Assembly (NCBI RefSeq): GCF_014646095.1
Contig: NZ_BMMU01000029.1
Span: 33,914-97,913, forward strand
Length of the DNA: 64,000 nt
Source of the DNA: Streptomyces lacrimifluminis
Lineage (GTDB): Bacteria > Actinomycetota > Actinomycetes > Streptomycetales > Streptomycetaceae
Direction of reading: 5' to 3'
A program made the position numbers and the translations under genes. Below, one piece after another: positions 54,513 to 63,739 of this stretch (within the stretch, counting starts at the first letter, position 1; each line of letters begins with the position of its first letter). The notes beneath the pieces are model-generated. The model had not been told where the DNA came from, ran no database searches, and saw nothing but the letters and a program-made list of their open reading frames with translations.

Positions 54513-56117
54513 ATGACGGAACCCAGCGAACCCGACGACTCGTTCCACGTCTTCGACACCACCCTGCGCGACGGCGCCCAGCGCGAGGGCATCAACCTCA
54601 CCGTCGCCGACAAGCTGGCCATCGCACGGCACCTGGACGACTTCGGCGTCGGATTCATCGAGGGCGGCTGGCCGGGCGCCAACCCGCGCGACACCGAGTT
54701 CTTCGCCCGCGCTCAGCGGGAGATCGACTTCAAGCACGCCCAGCTGGTGGCCTTCGGCGCCACCCGCCGGGCCGGCGGCAAGGCGAGCGAGGACCCGCAG
54801 GTCAAGGCACTCCTCGACTCCGGCGCTCCCGTCGTCACCCTGGTCGCCAAGTCCCACGACCGACACGTCGAACTGGCGCTGCGCACGACCCTCGACGAGA
54901 ACCTGGAGATGGTCCGCGACACCGTCGCCCACCTGCGTTCCCAGGGCCGCCGTGTCTTCGTCGACTGCGAGCACTTCTTCGACGGCTACCGCGCGAACCC
55001 CGAGTACGCGAAGGCCGTCGTCCGCGCCGCCTCCGAGGCCGGCGCCGATGTCGTCATCCTCTGCGACACCAACGGCGGCATGCTTCCGGCCCAGGTCCAG
55101 GCGGTCGTCTCCACGGTCCTCGCCGACACCGGCGCCCGCCTCGGTATCCACGCACAGGACGACACGGGCTGCGCGGTCGCCAACACCCTCGCCGCCGTGG
55201 ACGCGGGCGCGACCCACGTCCAGTGCACGGCGAACGGCTACGGCGAGCGCGTCGGCAACGCCAACCTGTTCCCGGTCGTGGCCGCCCTGGAGCTGAAGTA
55301 CGGCAAGAAGGTCCTGCCCGACGGCGCGCTGCGCGAGATGACCCGTATCTCCCACGCCATCGCCGAGGTCGTCAACCTGACGCCGTCCACGCATCAGCCG
55401 TACGTGGGAGTCTCGGCCTTCGCCCACAAGGCGGGCCTGCACGCCTCGGCCATCAAGGTCGACCCCGATCTCTACCAGCACATCGACCCCGAGCAGGTCG
55501 GCAACACCATGCGGATGCTGGTCTCCGACATGGCCGGCCGCGCCTCGATCGAGCTCAAGGGCAGGGAACTCGGCGTGGACCTCGGCGACGACCGGGAGCT
55601 GGTCGGCCGGGTCGTGGGGAGAGTCAAGGAGCGTGAGCTGCAGGGCTACACGTTCGAGGCGGCCGACGCGTCCTTCGAACTGCTGCTGCGGGCGGAGGCC
55701 GAGGGCAGGGCCCGTACGTACTTCGAGGTCGAGTCCTGGCGTGCGATCGTCGAGGACCGCCCCGACGGCAGCCACGCCAACGAGGCCACGGTCAAGATCT
55801 TCGCGAAGGGCGAGCGCATCGTCGCGACGGCGGAGGGCAACGGCCCGGTGAACGCCCTCGACCGCGCCCTGAAGGTCGCCCTGGAGAAGATCTACCCGCC
55901 GCTCGCCCAGCTGGAGCTGGTCGACTACAAGGTCCGCATCCTGGAGGGCAAGCACGGTACGCAGTCCACGACCCGCGTCCTGATCTCCACCTCGGACGGC
56001 AAGGGCGAGTGGTCGACGGTGGGCGTCGCCGACAACGTGATCGCCGCGTCCTGGGAGGCGCTGGCGGACGCCTACACGTACGGACTGCTGCGGGCGGGCG
56101 TCGAGCCCGCCGAGTAG
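54513..56117 (+). CDS. cimA: (R)-citramalate synthase
   Basis: 534 residues: an HMGL-like catalytic barrel starting FDTTLRDGAQREG, metal/acetyl-CoA site in HAQDDTGCAVAN, and a C-terminal LeuA regulatory dimer domain (about 400-530). It condenses acetyl-CoA and pyruvate, giving 2-oxobutyrate for isoleucine. The TLRDGAQ start and overall length fit the CimA group more than LeuA. AGGAG at 54498-54502, 10 nt before the ATG. Feedback by isoleucine is known for the family; the upstream leader suggests attenuation too. Confidence 0.92.
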   Translation: MTEPSEPDDSFHVFDTTLRDGAQREGINLTVADKLAIARHLDDFGVGFIEGGWPGANPRDTEFFARAQREIDFKHAQLVAFGATRRAGGKASEDPQVKALLDSGAPVVTLVAKSHDRHVELALRTTLDENLEMVRDTVAHLRSQGRRVFVDCEHFFDGYRANPEYAKAVVRAASEAGADVVILCDTNGGMLPAQVQAVVSTVLADTGARLGIHAQDDTGCAVANTLAAVDAGATHVQCTANGYGERVGNANLFPVVAALELKYGKKVLPDGALREMTRISHAIAEVVNLTPSTHQPYVGVSAFAHKAGLHASAIKVDPDLYQHIDPEQVGNTMRMLVSDMAGRASIELKGRELGVDLGDDRELVGRVVGRVKERELQGYTFEAADASFELLLRAEAEGRARTYFEVESWRAIVEDRPDGSHANEATVKIFAKGERIVATAEGNGPVNALDRALKVALEKIYPPLAQLELVDYKVRILEGKHGTQSTTRVLISTSDGKGEWSTVGVADNVIAASWEALADAYTYGLLRAGVEPAE

Positions 56118-56273
56118 GGAGACCCGATCCGGGCAAAGTGGGCGAGGCCTGTTCGGCACCTTGACGGTCCTCTGGGGCACTTGTTGACTCGCGGCGTGTT
56201 CCCAGCCGTGAGTTCACCCGAGGTGTTCAAGTGGACTCAAGGACTCAAGGACTCCAGAGCCGAGGGAAGGTCC

Positions 56274-59200
56274 ATGCGACGAACCGCCCTGCTCGTCTGC
56301 GCCACTTTGCTGACCGGGCTGCTGCCCCTGGCCGCCGCGGGCACGGCGGCCGGGGCGGACGACCCCGCCCCCACTCCCGTCCCGGTGGACCGCTTCGAGG
56401 GCGAGGTCCCCTTCGCCTCCCCGCCCGCCGACGGCATCTTCACCTGGGGCGGCGACGCCGACGACCCGCCCCGACTCGCCCTCACCGAACGGTCGGACGC
56501 CCCCGAGGGCGCCAAGGTCCTCACCGGCACCTACGACATCAGCGGCTACGGCGGCTTCACCCACGACTTCGCCTTCGCCGAGCCCGCCCACGACTGGTCG
56601 GCGAGCAAGGGCATCCGCTTCTGGTGGGAGGGCCGGAACAACGGCGGGAAGGTCGGCTTCGAGCTGAAGGACGGCGGCGCCAACGGCGAGGCCTCCGAAC
56701 TCTGGACGACCTCCTTCACCGACGACTTCACCGGCTGGAAGCGGATCGAGATCCCCTTCACCGACTTCGCGTACCGCACGGACTACCAGCCGGTCGGCGG
56801 GATCGACCAGATCCTCGGCCTCACCGAGATCTGGGGGTACGCCCTCACGCTTCCCGTCGGGATCAGCGACCGGTTCGCCATGGACGGCGTCGAACTGTAC
56901 GGCAGGGCGGATCAGTCGCTGCGCGCGTCGGTCACCACCGACTCCGCCGTGTACCCGGTGAAGGAGGGCGGCACGGCGACGGTCGGCGTCACTCTCGGCA
57001 CGACCGGTTCCGCCCCGCTCACCGACCCCGTGACGGTCACCTACGAGACGACGACCGGCGGTACGGCATCGGACGGCGCCGACTACACGCCCGTCCGCGG
57101 CGAGCTCACCTTCCCCGCGGGTACGGCCTCCGGCACCTCCCGCACGATCCAGGTCCCCACCCGCAAGGACAGGGCGGCGGAGTCGGCGGAGACCGTCCCC
57201 CTCAAGCTCACGGTCACCGGAGCCAGGGCCCCGGCCGAGACCCCGCAGATCGTCATCGACGCACACGGACTCCCGTATCTGAACGGCAAGTTGCCGGTGA
57301 AGCAGCGCGTCGCCGACCTCCTCTCCCGGATGAGCCTGGCGGAGAAGGCCGGCCAGATGACCCAGGCCGAGCGCGGCGCACTCGCGGCGACGCCCGGCGA
57401 CATCGCCTCGTACGACCTCGGCTCGCTGCTCTCCGGCGGCGGTTCGACGCCCACGCCCAACACCCCGGCGGCCTGGGCGAAGATGATCGACGGCTTCCAA
57501 CTCCGGGCACAGGCAACGCGGTTCCAGATCCCGTTGATCTACGGGGTGGACGCGGTGCACGGCCACAACAACCTCGTCGGCGCCACGATCCTGCCGCACA
57601 ACATCGGTATCGGGGCCGCCCGGGACCCCCAACTCGCCTATGGGGCAGGGAAGGTGACGGCGGCCGAGGTCCGGGCCACCGGTATTCCCTGGGACTTCGC
57701 GCCCTGTCTCTGCGTCGCCCGGGACGAACGCTGGGGACGGACGTACGAGTCGTTCGGCGAGGACCCGGCCCTCGTCGAGTCGATGGAGACGGTGATCCAG
57801 GGCCTCCAAGGGCGCCCGAACGGCACGGAGTTGAAGAGGAACGACAAGGTCCTCGCCACCGCCAAGCACTTCGTCGGCGACGGCGGCACCACGTACGGCT
57901 CCTCCACCACCGGCTCGTACACCATCGACCAGGGCGTCACCGAGGTCACCCGCAAGCAACTGGAGTCGGTCCACCTCGCCCCGTACCAGGACGCCGTCGA
58001 CCGGGGCGTCGGCTCGGTCATGCCGTCCTACTCCTCCCTCGACATCGCGGGGGACGGCCAGGGGCCGGTGAAGATGCACGCTCGTGCCGACATGATCAAC
58101 GGCGTCCTGAAGGGCCGTATGGGCTTCGACGGCTTCGTCATCAGCGACTGGCAGGCCATCGACCAGATCCCCGGCGACTACGCCTCCGACGTCCGAACGT
58201 CCGTCAACGCGGGCCTCGACATGATCATGGTCCCGTACGCCTACCAGGACTTCCGCACCACCCTCGTCGCCGAGGTGAACGCCGGCCGGATCAACGGCAA
58301 GCGGATCGACGACGCCGTCTCCCGCATCCTCACCCAGAAGTTCAGGCTCGGCCTCTTCGAGCGCCCGTACGCCGACACGAGCGGCGCTGCGGACATCGGC
58401 TCGGCCGAACACCGGGCAGTGGCACGGGAGGTGGCGGCCAAGTCGCAGGTGCTGCTGAAGAACTCACAGGGCCTGTTGCCGCTGAAAAAGTCCCAGAAGG
58501 TGTACGTCGCCGGGTCCAACGCCGATGACATCGGCAACCAGACCGGCGGCTGGACCGTCACCTGGCAGGGCTCCTCCGGCGACATCACCGAGGGCACGAC
58601 CGTCCTGGAGGGCATGCGGAGGACCGGGGCCGACCTCACCTACTCCAAGGACGCCTCGGCCCCCACCGGCGGATACGACGTGGGTGTGGTCGTGGTCGGC
58701 GAGACCCCGTACGCCGAGGGCATGGGCGACGTCGGCAACGGCAACGACCTGGCGCTGAGCGACGCCGACAAGGCAGCGGTCGACAGGGTGTGCGCCGCGA
58801 TGAAGTGCGCGGTACTGGTGGTCGCCGGACGCCCCCAGCTCATCGGCGACCGGCTCGGGGACATCGACGCCCTCATCGCCTCCTGGCTGCCGGGCACCGA
58901 GGGCGACGGCGTCGCCGACGTGCTCTACGGCAGGCGCGGGTTCAGTGGCCAACTCCCGCTCACCTGGCCGAAGTCGGAGGCCCAGCTGCCGATCAACGTG
59001 GGCGACACGACGTACGACCCGCAGTTCCCGTACGGCTGGGGCCTGACCACGAGGGCCAAGATCCCGGAGGGCGGCGAAAAGACCCTGAAGGCGCTGACGG
59101 CCGCGGCGGCCGTGGCCGAGCGGGCGCACGACGGGAAGGCGGGACGCGCCCTCGTCACCCAGGCGCGGCTGATCGTCCAGCAGAGGATCGGGCAGGACAT

Positions 59201-59306
59201 CACGTCGGCCGCCGCCAAGCCCTTCGCCGACGCCGACCATCTGCTGCTGACCGGGCGGTACGGCGCGGCCCTGGAGAAGCTGAGGGCCGCGTACCGGGCG
59301 GCCTGA
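56274..59306 (+). CDS. Secreted GH3 beta-glycosidase with N-terminal binding and Calx-beta domains
   Basis: 1010 residues: signal peptide (about 1-29), a CBM11-like jelly-roll domain (about 40-215), a Calx-beta-type domain (about 220-320), the GH3 N-barrel and the GH3 C-domain. The catalytic Asp is in VISDWQAID (about 625), and KHFVGDGGTTYG is the family KH motif. It probably releases glucose from beta-glucans outside the cell. The last 70 residues form an extra helical tail. GAGGGAAGG precedes ATG 56274. Confidence 0.92.
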   Translation: MRRTALLVCATLLTGLLPLAAAGTAAGADDPAPTPVPVDRFEGEVPFASPPADGIFTWGGDADDPPRLALTERSDAPEGAKVLTGTYDISGYGGFTHDFAFAEPAHDWSASKGIRFWWEGRNNGGKVGFELKDGGANGEASELWTTSFTDDFTGWKRIEIPFTDFAYRTDYQPVGGIDQILGLTEIWGYALTLPVGISDRFAMDGVELYGRADQSLRASVTTDSAVYPVKEGGTATVGVTLGTTGSAPLTDPVTVTYETTTGGTASDGADYTPVRGELTFPAGTASGTSRTIQVPTRKDRAAESAETVPLKLTVTGARAPAETPQIVIDAHGLPYLNGKLPVKQRVADLLSRMSLAEKAGQMTQAERGALAATPGDIASYDLGSLLSGGGSTPTPNTPAAWAKMIDGFQLRAQATRFQIPLIYGVDAVHGHNNLVGATILPHNIGIGAARDPQLAYGAGKVTAAEVRATGIPWDFAPCLCVARDERWGRTYESFGEDPALVESMETVIQGLQGRPNGTELKRNDKVLATAKHFVGDGGTTYGSSTTGSYTIDQGVTEVTRKQLESVHLAPYQDAVDRGVGSVMPSYSSLDIAGDGQGPVKMHARADMINGVLKGRMGFDGFVISDWQAIDQIPGDYASDVRTSVNAGLDMIMVPYAYQDFRTTLVAEVNAGRINGKRIDDAVSRILTQKFRLGLFERPYADTSGAADIGSAEHRAVAREVAAKSQVLLKNSQGLLPLKKSQKVYVAGSNADDIGNQTGGWTVTWQGSSGDITEGTTVLEGMRRTGADLTYSKDASAPTGGYDVGVVVVGETPYAEGMGDVGNGNDLALSDADKAAVDRVCAAMKCAVLVVAGRPQLIGDRLGDIDALIASWLPGTEGDGVADVLYGRRGFSGQLPLTWPKSEAQLPINVGDTTYDPQFPYGWGLTTRAKIPEGGEKTLKALTAAAAVAERAHDGKAGRALVTQARLIVQQRIGQDITSAAAKPFADADHLLLTGRYGAALEKLRAAYRAA

Positions 59307-59398
59307 GCGATGGGGGACCGGTCCTGGTGGGGAGGAGGCAGTGGGACCTCACCGGGACCGGTCTCCGTTTCTCCCCCGACTCAGGTAGCTTCGAAGAC

Positions 59399-60757
59399 AT
59401 GAAGGCCGTACCGGTCCGACCTCTCGTACGCCTGCTGCTGGTGCCTCTCGTCGCGACACTCGCGGTACTCGCGATGCTGACGGCCGCCGCGCCCGGCGCG
59501 CACGCGGCCACCGACCTCTCGAAGATCGCCGAGGCGCTGCGAGCGAGCCCGGTGTACGTGGACCCGGCCGCCTCCGACCTGCTGTCCTCGTCCGACGCGG
59601 ACGCGCTCGCCGCCAGGATCGAGGAGGCCGACAAACCGGTGTTCGTGGCCGTCCTTCCGGCCGACCACCCGTCCGCGAACCTGTTCACGAACCTTCGTAC
59701 CGAGACAGGCATCACGGGTCTGTACGCCGTCCGCCTCGGCGACCGGTTCGACGCACGGGCCGACGGCGGTGTGCTCAGCCGGCCGGCGGTCCGCAACCTC
59801 GTGACCGCGGTGCGGAGCGAGGGCGATACGAAGGCCCAGCTCAACGACTTCGTCGACGCTGCGCTGCGTGGCACCGTCGGCGGTTCGGCGCCGGCCACCT
59901 GGAGCGGCTCGGATGGTGGCGACGACGGTGGGGTGAACACGGGGGCGCTGATCGCAGTCGGCGCGGTGCTGGCGGCGGGCGGTGGCGGCGCGTACGCGCT
60001 GGTCCGGCGCAACCGGGCGCGGCACGAGGCGGAGCGGCGGGCCGCGCTCGCCAAGCTGACGGTCGTCGTCGACGAGGACATCACCGCGTTCGGCGAGGAG
60101 CTCGACCGGCTCGACTTCCACCCCGCCGAGTCGGGCGCCGACGACGCGATGCGCGCGGACTACGAACGGGCGCTGGACGCGTACGAGAAGGCGAAGTCGC
60201 TGATGGCCGCCACCCGGCGACCGGAGGAGGTGCGCGCGGTGACGCAGGCGCTGGAGGACGGCCGGTTCTCGCTCACGCGACTGGCCGCGCGCCGCGAGGG
60301 CCGCCCGCTGCCCGACCGCCGTGGCCCCTGCTTCTTCGATCCGCGCCACGGCCCCTCGGTCGCCGACGCGACCTGGAGGCCGACCGGCGGTTCTCCCCGC
60401 GAGGTCCCGGTCTGCGCCGCCGACCGGGCCCGTCTGGCCGACGGCCACGACCCGGCGGTCCGCGAGGTGGAGACCGCCTCGGGGCCCCGCCCCTACTGGG
60501 ACGCGGGCCCGGCGTACGGTCCCTGGGCGGGCGGCTACTTCGGCGGCGGCATCCTCCCCGGCCTCCTCGTCGGCACGATGCTCGGCGGCATGATGGCCAC
60601 CCCGTCCTACGCGGCCGACTACGGCGGCGGATACGGCGACTTCCGGGACCCCGGCGGCTACGAGGGCGGCGACACGTCCGGCGCCGACTTCGACCCCGGG
60701 GACTTCGGGGGAGGCGGCGACTTCGGAGGGGGCGGCGACTTCGGCGGGGGCTTCTGA
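59399..60757 (+). CDS. TPM-like membrane protein with Gly/Asp/Phe repeat tail
   Basis: 452 residues: signal peptide (about 1-37), an extracytoplasmic domain like the TPM phosphatase-type fold (about 38-170), one membrane helix (about 183-203), a cytoplasmic helical region, and a Gly-rich end with three DFGGGG units. Tails like this occur in TPM/YgcG proteins. Function unknown. TAGCTT (59386-59391), 7 nt before the ATG, suggests a leaderless message. Confidence 0.78.
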   Translation: MKAVPVRPLVRLLLVPLVATLAVLAMLTAAAPGAHAATDLSKIAEALRASPVYVDPAASDLLSSSDADALAARIEEADKPVFVAVLPADHPSANLFTNLRTETGITGLYAVRLGDRFDARADGGVLSRPAVRNLVTAVRSEGDTKAQLNDFVDAALRGTVGGSAPATWSGSDGGDDGGVNTGALIAVGAVLAAGGGGAYALVRRNRARHEAERRAALAKLTVVVDEDITAFGEELDRLDFHPAESGADDAMRADYERALDAYEKAKSLMAATRRPEEVRAVTQALEDGRFSLTRLAARREGRPLPDRRGPCFFDPRHGPSVADATWRPTGGSPREVPVCAADRARLADGHDPAVREVETASGPRPYWDAGPAYGPWAGGYFGGGILPGLLVGTMLGGMMATPSYAADYGGGYGDFRDPGGYEGGDTSGADFDPGDFGGGGDFGGGGDFGGGF

Positions 60758-60784
60758 GCAAGCGACGAGGGGAAAATTCAGCCC

Positions 60785-60870
60785 CTCCGGCGTTTGAGGA
60801 GCGGGGGTTCGGGGGCAGCGCCCCCGATGGGGGTCCCCCCTCCGGGGGAGGGACGGGTAGGGGCGGCGGG
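60785..60870. repeat. Composite palindromic intergenic repeat, copy 3
   Basis: Bases 60785-60816 are the exact reverse complement of 8591-8622. The following GGACGGGTAGGGGCGGCGGG is also shared with copy 1 (from 8730). GGGGGCAGCGCCCCC forms a hairpin. Confidence 0.82.
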
Positions 60871-60933
60871 GGGCGACTCACCCTGACAACGCAGGCCCCC
60901 GCAAACGCACGGATAGGGGTACGGGAACGGGCA

Positions 60934-60963
60934 CTGGCCCGGCGCTGGAGAGCGCCGGGCCAG
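60934..60963. terminator. Terminator after the trypsin gene
   Basis: A perfect 13-bp stem (60934-60946 with 60951-60963) and a GGAG loop, 33 nt past the minus-strand stop of the protease gene. Confidence 0.88.
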
Positions 60964-60996
60964 CGGACGTCGTACTGAGGGTGCTGCTCAGGCGCG

Positions 60997-61782
60997 TCAG
61001 AGAGTCGACGCCGCCGAGGCGATGGCCGAGGCGAAGGTCGAGACCTCGCTGTAGACGCCGGGGGCGTTCGCACGGGCGCAGCCGTCGCCCCAGCTCACGA
61101 TGCCGACCTGGATGTAGGCACCGGCGTTGTCCTTGCGGAACATCGGGCCGCCGGAGTCGCCCTGGCAGGTGTCGACGCCGCCCGACGCGAAGCCGGCGCA
61201 GATCTCCTCGCCGGCGACGAGGCCGCTGTAGTAGCCGCCGTACGCCTTGCAGGTGGCGTCGCTGATGAACGGCACCGTGGCCTTGAGCATGTAGCGCTGC
61301 TGAGCGCCGCCCTCGCGGGCCGAACCCCAGCCGGCGACGGTGAAGTCACCGGTGTTGTACTGCGTGGTGGTGGCGATCTTAAGCGTCGGCAGGTTGATCG
61401 GCTGGGCGAGCTTGATCAGCGCCCAGTCCTTGCCGGTGCCGTTGTAGCCGGGGGCCTGGAGCACCCGGGTGGACCTGACCTGGACCCGGCCGGAGGTGGA
61501 CTGGAGGTCCACGACACCGGCGGTGGCCGTGATGCTCGTGTTGGCGCCCGAACCGCTCACACAGTGCGCGGCGGTGAGCACGATCTGCTGCGTGTACAGC
61601 GCGCCGCCACAGCCCATGGAGAGTCGGACCATGAAGGGGAACTCGCCCTGCGCGGCACGGGTTCCACCGACGACGGGTGCCGGAGCGGCCTGCGCGGAGG
61701 AGAGGGGCTGCAGGCTGATGATCGCGAGCGCGGCTGCGCCGGCGGCTGCGGCTCTCTTCAGCGCGGTGATGAGCTTCTTCAA
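60997..61782 (-). CDS. sprT: Secreted trypsin-like serine protease
   Basis: 261 residues, near-colinear with Streptomyces griseus trypsin. Signal peptide to Ala32 (AQA), propeptide APAP, mature start VVGGTRAAQG. Catalytic His in TAAHC, Asp in KDWALIKL, Ser in CQGDSGGP, with Asp at the specificity pocket (GVDTCQG), so cleavage after Lys/Arg is expected. The start codon is TTG (61780-61782), with GGAAGG 7 nt upstream. In S. griseus sprT is activated by AdpA; a TGGCATGAGC near 61869 only partly fits that site. Confidence 0.95.
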   Translation of the reverse strand: MKKLITALKRAAAAGAAALAIISLQPLSSAQAAPAPVVGGTRAAQGEFPFMVRLSMGCGGALYTQQIVLTAAHCVSGSGANTSITATAGVVDLQSTSGRVQVRSTRVLQAPGYNGTGKDWALIKLAQPINLPTLKIATTTQYNTGDFTVAGWGSAREGGAQQRYMLKATVPFISDATCKAYGGYYSGLVAGEEICAGFASGGVDTCQGDSGGPMFRKDNAGAYIQVGIVSWGDGCARANAPGVYSEVSTFASAIASAASTL

Positions 61783-61969
61783 CGTGATGCCTTCCGTGGG
61801 GGGGGTTGGACATACGCAGGAATGTCAGGCCCATGCCAAATCAACAGAAAGAACTCGCGCTTTTGCTGGCATGAGCTGGTCAAAATCTGTTGAAGGATTA
61901 TGTGAACGCTGTGAGCACCCCCACAAGGGGCGAAATCCAGCCGCGCCAATCGAGCCACAGGTGGATGAC

Positions 61970-62008
61970 AGGAGGGCTATAGGACAGGACTTGTCCTATA
62001 GCCCTCCT
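61970..62008. promoter_or_regulatory. Perfect 17-bp inverted repeat in front of the YdeI-family gene
   Basis: AGGAGGGCTATAGGACA (61970-61986) and its exact complement (61992-62008) flank GGACT. It ends at the likely -10 box TACCGT (62008-62013), which lies 6 nt before the ATG, so the dyad covers the -12 to -50 region. Operator placement; the regulator is not encoded nearby. Confidence 0.75.
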
Positions 62009-62019
62009 ACCGTCTCCAT

Positions 62020-62655
62020 ATGACCACGCCAACGACCACCCCACCCGAGAACGCACCTGACCAGCCCGCAGACGCCCTCGACGGCATACCGGTCATGCCC
62101 TTCGCCGACGCGCCCGCCCTCGACGCCTGGCTCGTCGCCCACTCGGCACCGCGGACCGCCGGTCTCTGGGTGAAGGTCACGAAGAAGGGCTCGGAGCCGT
62201 CCTCCGTCACCGCCGCCGAGGTCAATGACATGGCCCTCTGTCACGGGTGGATCACCGGGCAGCGCAAGAGCCTCGACGCCTCGTACTTCCTCCAGAAGAT
62301 CACCCCGCGCCGGCGGGGCAGCCAGTGGTCGATGGTCAACGTGCGCAGGGTGCCGGAGCTGGCGGCGGCCGGGCTGATGCGGCCCGGCGGCTTCGCGGAG
62401 GTCGACACGGCCAAGGCGGACGGCCGATGGGAGGCGGCTTACGAGTCCCAGCGCAACGCCTCGGTGCCGGACGACCTCCTCGCCGCGCTGGAGCGCGAGC
62501 CTCGCGCCGGGGCGGCCTTCGAGGCACTCGGCAGGACGGGGCGGTACCAGGTCGTCCTGCCGTTGCTCAAGGCCCGTACACCGGACACCCGGGGCGCACG
62601 CCTCGCGGCAGCCGTCGCCGGCCTGGCGCAAGGGGCCCCGAGTCCGCGAGCCTGA
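62020..62655 (+). CDS. YdeI/OmpD-associated family protein
   Basis: 211 residues with the YdeI pattern: SAPRTAGLWVKVTKKGS, HGWITGQRKSLD, LQKITPRRRGSQWS and a C-terminal helical part. Members are small soluble proteins of uncertain role, linked in some bacteria to stress or bacteriocin protection. The 17-bp dyad just upstream indicates tight transcriptional control. Near the stop codon a 15-bp unit GCGAGCCTGAGCGGG occurs twice (about 62645 and 62675). Confidence 0.85.
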   Translation: MTTPTTTPPENAPDQPADALDGIPVMPFADAPALDAWLVAHSAPRTAGLWVKVTKKGSEPSSVTAAEVNDMALCHGWITGQRKSLDASYFLQKITPRRRGSQWSMVNVRRVPELAAAGLMRPGGFAEVDTAKADGRWEAAYESQRNASVPDDLLAALEREPRAGAAFEALGRTGRYQVVLPLLKARTPDTRGARLAAAVAGLAQGAPSPRA

Positions 62656-62709
62656 GCGGGCGACCCCGACCCTGCGAGCCTGAGCGGGAGGCGGCGCCCC
62701 GATACACGT

Positions 62710-62744
62710 CCGCCCGCCTGGTCGGGGAGTGACCGGGCGGGCGG
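62710..62744. terminator. Terminator between the YdeI and YceI genes
   Basis: A 14-bp stem with one T-G pair (62710-62723 with 62731-62744), 7-nt loop, between convergent genes. Confidence 0.85.
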
Positions 62745-62800
62745 TTCGTCTCCGCTCCGTGGGCGCCGACGTCGCGGCACCCGGAGCGGCACGCGTCGTG

Positions 62801-63418
62801 TCACGCGTTCCTGATGGCCGAGATGTCGAAGTTCAGCTTGATCTTGTCCGACACCAGCACCCCGCCCGTCTCCAGCGCCGCGTTCCAGGTCAGGCCCCAG
62901 TCCGAGCGCAGGATCTCCGCCTTGCCCTCGAACCCCACGCGCTCGTTGCCGAACGGGTCCTTCGCCGTGCCGTTGAACTCCAGGTCGATGGAGATCGGCC
63001 TGGAGGTGCCGAGGATCTCCAGGTCGCCGGTGATGCGGTAGTCGTCGCCGCCCAGGGACTCCGCCTTGGTGGAGCGGAACGTCATCGTCGGGAACTCGTC
63101 CGTGCGGAAGAAGTCCGCGCTCTTCAGGTGGCCGTCCCGGTCGGCGGAACCCGTCTCGATGCTGTTCATCGTGATGTCGAGGGAGGCCGTCGAGTTGGCG
63201 GGGTCGGTTCCGTCGAGGTGCAGGGCGCCCTCGAACTCCTGGAAGCTGCCCTTGACGTTCGTCACCATGGCGTGCCGGGCGACGAAGCCGATCGTCGTGT
63301 GCGACGGGTCGATCGTGTAGTCGCCGGTGAGGGCGGCGAGCTCGGGGGCCACCGCGGTCGCCACGGACGAGGTGGCGGCGTCGCTGTCGGCGGTGGTCCT
63401 GCGGCCGAAGATGCTCAT
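62801..63418 (-). CDS. YceI-family lipocalin-like protein
   Basis: 205 residues. After a 30-residue tail without a signal peptide comes the YceI barrel: YTIDPSHTTIGFVARHAM at the start, FEGALHLDG, then DITMNSIET and FEGKAEILRSDWGL at the end. YceI proteins bind polyisoprenoid or similar lipids. AAGGAG precedes the ATG. The upstream palindrome GTTGAAG-N9-CTTCAAC suggests MarR-type control. Confidence 0.92.
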   Translation of the reverse strand: MSIFGRRTTADSDAATSSVATAVAPELAALTGDYTIDPSHTTIGFVARHAMVTNVKGSFQEFEGALHLDGTDPANSTASLDITMNSIETGSADRDGHLKSADFFRTDEFPTMTFRSTKAESLGGDDYRITGDLEILGTSRPISIDLEFNGTAKDPFGNERVGFEGKAEILRSDWGLTWNAALETGGVLVSDKIKLNFDISAIRNA

Positions 63419-63739
63419 GACGTGACTCCTTGGGGACGGGGTACCGAAGTCGTTGAAGCTTGAATCACTTCAACAGGAGTCACCGTAGTTCCATTCCGTT
63501 CAAATTTCAACTTTATCTCTGGAGTGATCGTGTTGTTACTCCAGGTGTCGTACTCCCGCCCGGCGTGACAGGGCTCTCACCGCGACGACTTTGTGAGACC
63601 TCTACAACGCGCATGCCCTCTGAGCAGTCGGGTCGGCTGCATGCCGACATCGTTCTGTTCAGGGGTACCAGGAAAACGCGCCGGAGACTGTACGGAGTCG
63701 ACGGCCCGGTTTTCTCGCCCGGCTTCGTATGGTCGCTAC
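63419..63739. promoter_or_regulatory. Divergent region between the YceI gene and accB
   Basis: 321 nt with no gene. GTTGAAG (63452-63458) and its complement CTTCAAC (63468-63474) form a palindrome 34 nt from the YceI start. TTCAA recurs at 63499-63511. TATGGT (63728-63733), 6 nt before the accB ATG, is a leaderless-type -10. The middle part (63520-63720) shows nothing recognisable. Confidence 0.6.

Noticed and set aside
56233..56255. Tandem GGACTCAA units before the GH3 gene
   Set aside because: Only two full copies and a partial one; chance or slippage, no clear role.
61860..61880. AdpA-binding site upstream of the trypsin gene
   Set aside because: TGGCATGAGC departs from the TGGCSNGWWY pattern at two positions; kept only as a remark.
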